NCBI GenBank assembly: GCA_005877675.1
Contig: VBNZ01000177.1
Coordinates: 617 to 8,910 of the forward strand
DNA: 8,294 bases
Source of the DNA: Gammaproteobacteria bacterium
GTDB lineage: Bacteria > Pseudomonadota > Gammaproteobacteria > Xanthomonadales > Rhodanobacteraceae
Direction: 5' to 3'
The notes under the pieces were generated by a model. It did not search any database, was not told the origin of the DNA, and saw nothing but the letters and a program-made list of their open reading frames with translations. Both the position numbers and the translations under genes were made by a program. Positions 6,842 to 8,294 of the stretch are shown piece after piece (the first letter of the stretch is position 1; each line of letters begins with the position of its first letter).

Positions 6842-7759
6842 CTACCTGACAAAAAAGGTACGCAGACGCGGCCACAGCGTGATCGTCACCAGACCGAACA
6901 GTATCAACCCGCCCGCTTCGAGCTTCCACGCCGGCAGCGGCTCGGCGAACGCGAGCGCCGCACTGGCCATGCCGACCACCGGTATGAGCAGCGACAGCGG
7001 CGATACGGTTGCGGCCGGATAGCGCGCGAGCAGCCAGTTCCAGGCGCCGAAGCCAAACAACGTATTGGCGACGCCCTGCCACACCGACGCCGCCCAGCCG
7101 AATGCGCTCGCGTGCGACAACGCCGCGCCGAAGCTCGCTGCGAGCAGCGGCGGCACGGCAAACAGGCTGGACCAGATCATGAAACCGAGCATGCTGAACG
7201 ACTGTGCCTGGCCGGCAGGGCGCGAATCTGCGAGCGAGCGGGCGCGGATATATGCCTCGCTCGAGGTTGCCGCGCGCTTGGCCACGAGGTTGGCTATCGC
7301 CCACGACAGACCGCAGCCGAGCGTCAGCAGCAGGCCGCGCAGCGTCGTGTTCGCATCGACGTGCACAAAGAACAATGCCAGGCCCGCAACGCAGAACGCC
7401 AGGCCGACAAGCTGGAACGCCCGCACGCGTTCGCCCAGCAGCAGCATCGACAGACCGATAGTGAAGAACGCCTGCGTCTGCACCACGAGCGAGGCGACAC
7501 CCGGCGTGATGTCCGCACGCATTGCAATAAACAGCACGCCGAACATGCCGAAACCCAGAAAGAGACCGTTCGCAATCATCAGTCCCCAGGCCGCGGGCGG
7601 ACGACGAACGAAGAAGAGCCAGGGCAGGCACGAGAAAGCGAAGCGCAAAGTGGCAAACAGCAGTGGCGGCAACTCGCCGAGGCCGAGCTTGATGATGACG
7701 AAGTTGGTGCCCCAAACGACGATAACGGCAAGGGCAAGCAGCAGATGCGGGAAGGTCAT
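6842..7759 (-). CDS. eamA: DMT-family exporter, O-acetylserine/cysteine exporter EamA-like
   Basis: An inner-membrane permease of the drug/metabolite transporter superfamily with two EamA repeats and about ten hydrophobic segments. In E. coli EamA (YdeD) exports cysteine and O-acetylserine. Close correspondence with that protein is visible at VVWGTNFVIIKLGL (14-27), PPLLFATLRF (31-40), ASLVVQTQAFFTI (89-101), LLGERV (107-112) and PLSLLIPVVGMASAAL (254-269). I start it at the ATG at 7759 (305 residues; E. coli, about 299). A GTG at 7786 would add nine polar residues, and neither start has a clear ribosome-binding site. The loop between the repeats (about 162-188) is some 15 residues longer than in E. 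coli. Its place between cysA and cysB, on the same strand, supports a role in relieving excess O-acetylserine or cysteine. Another DMT substrate cannot be excluded. Confidence 0.86.
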   Translation of the reverse strand: MTFPHLLLALAVIVVWGTNFVIIKLGLGELPPLLFATLRFAFSCLPWLFFVRRPPAAWGLMIANGLFLGFGMFGVLFIAMRADITPGVASLVVQTQAFFTIGLSMLLLGERVRAFQLVGLAFCVAGLALFFVHVDANTTLRGLLLTLGCGLSWAIANLVAKRAATSSEAYIRARSLADSRPAGQAQSFSMLGFMIWSSLFAVPPLLAASFGAALSHASAFGWAASVWQGVANTLFGFGAWNWLLARYPAATVSPLSLLIPVVGMASAALAFAEPLPAWKLEAGGLILFGLVTITLWPRLRTFFVR

Positions 7760-7836
7760 GCGTAAGTCTTGATTGCGGTCGCCCACATTGTAGCCGCGCG
7801 CCGGTGGCGGAACTTATCAACGCGCAGCGTCAGCTC

Positions 7837-8294
7837 TTAACTGCGCCGCGCGAACGACCGCACGTTCGCGGGTGGCGGCACTGGCGGCGGCGCCTCGTCG
7901 CGCTCGATGAATTCGGCTACGAACTTGGTGGCAGGGCGCTGCACGATCGCCTCCGGCGTGTCGACCTGCTCGATGCGGCCCTGGTTCATCACGACGACGC
8001 GATCGGCGAGTTCGAGCGCCTCCTCCTGATCGTGCGTCACGAAGATCGTGGTGTAGCCGGTCTCGTCGTGCAGCTGGCGCAGCCACACGCGCAATTCCTT
8101 GCGCACCTTCGCGTCGAGTGCGCCAAACGGTTCGTCGAGCAGCAGTACGCGTGGCTCGATCGCGAGCGCACGCGCGAGCGCGACGCGCTGGCGCTGCCCA
8201 CCCGACAGCTGATTCGGATAGCGCGCTTCGAGTCCGGCGAGTTGCACCAGATCGAGCAGCTTGAGCCCACGGCTTTTGATCTCCTCACGCGCTG
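7837..8294 (-). CDS. cysA: Sulfate/thiosulfate ABC importer ATPase CysA, C-terminal part (5' end outside window)
   Basis: CysA hydrolyses ATP to drive the CysTW permease, importing sulfate or thiosulfate delivered by a periplasmic binding protein. The visible 151 residues begin after Walker A and contain the ABC signature [15 protein letters not shown] (from about 8208 leftward), Walker [14 protein letters not shown] with the D-loop ALDAKVR, and the switch histidine in [16 protein letters not shown]. The wording around [19 protein letters not shown] and [13 protein letters not shown] is that of CysA rather than of other importers. The protein stops soon after the nucleotide-binding domain, at FVAEF followed by a proline-rich tail (PPPVPPPA) and RSFARRS. 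The C-terminal regulatory region of about 110 residues found in E. coli CysA (365 residues) is missing, and the eamA start follows within 50-77 bp. It heads the leftward group cysA-eamA-cysB. Confidence 0.88.
   Translation of the reverse strand, partial: AREEIKSRGLKLLDLVQLAGLEARYPNQLSGGQRQRVALARALAIEPRVLLLDEPFGALDAKVRKELRVWLRQLHDETGYTTIFVTHDQEEALELADRVVVMNQGRIEQVDTPEAIVQRPATKFVAEFIERDEAPPPVPPPANVRSFARRS

Noticed and set aside
6638..7765. A 375-codon rightward open frame over the eamA gene.
   Set aside because: Antisense to a clear membrane protein; its Arg/Gln/Glu-rich translation is what complementing hydrophobic codons yields.
5625..7820. A continuous leftward open frame of 731 codons covering cysB and, in another frame, the eamA gene.
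   Set aside because: Only the last 333 codons resemble a protein (CysB). The upstream part is the out-of-frame shadow of eamA and the intergenic region, kept open by high GC.

Overview
The window looks like chromosomal DNA of a gammaproteobacterium, most likely of the Xanthomonadales (Lysobacterales). This rests on high GC (roughly 60-70% in the core genes), on a CysB of the type I recall from xanthomonads (N-terminus MTLTQLRYLVAI, a YESS.RP.SS segment in the effector domain and a C-terminal tail beyond the enterobacterial end), and on CysJ, CysI and CysH that align closely with the enterobacterial proteins from memory. No database search was run, so the taxonomic call is inference.

Nearly everything in the window serves assimilatory sulfate reduction and cysteine supply. 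From left to right: a 25-codon N-terminal fragment of a leftward FAD/NAD(P)-binding protein (1-76); a 296-bp divergent control region with several inverted and direct repeats (77-372); the rightward operon cysJ-cysI-cysH (373-4748), encoding the sulfite reductase flavoprotein, the sulfite reductase hemoprotein and a thioredoxin-type PAPS reductase; a 75-bp convergent junction; two leftward tandem genes for small exported four-cysteine proteins that are paralogues of each other and that I do not recognise (4824-5147 and 5164-5481); then leftward cysB (5625-6626), an eamA-like O-acetylserine/cysteine exporter (6842-7759) and the 3' part of cysA, the sulfate/thiosulfate importer ATPase (7837-8294, running off the right edge).

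The pieces make a coherent circuit. CysA powers sulfate uptake. CysH reduces PAPS to sulfite, and CysJI reduces sulfite to sulfide. CysB senses the state of the pathway (in enterobacteria through N-acetylserine, derived from O-acetylserine) and activates transcription. The EamA-type exporter would remove excess O-acetylserine or cysteine. The divergent upstream region and the cysB leader share ATAAC elements that are candidate CysB contacts. At cysB they form a perfect palindrome overlapping a plausible -10 box, as expected for autorepression.

The least explained part is the pair of small secreted proteins inserted between cysH and cysB. They share an identical C-x12-C-x19-C-x11-C pattern, have lower GC than their neighbours, and lie behind a strong ribosome-binding site whose leader carries an 8-bp inverted repeat. 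I saw no tRNA, rRNA, insertion sequence or CRISPR array.
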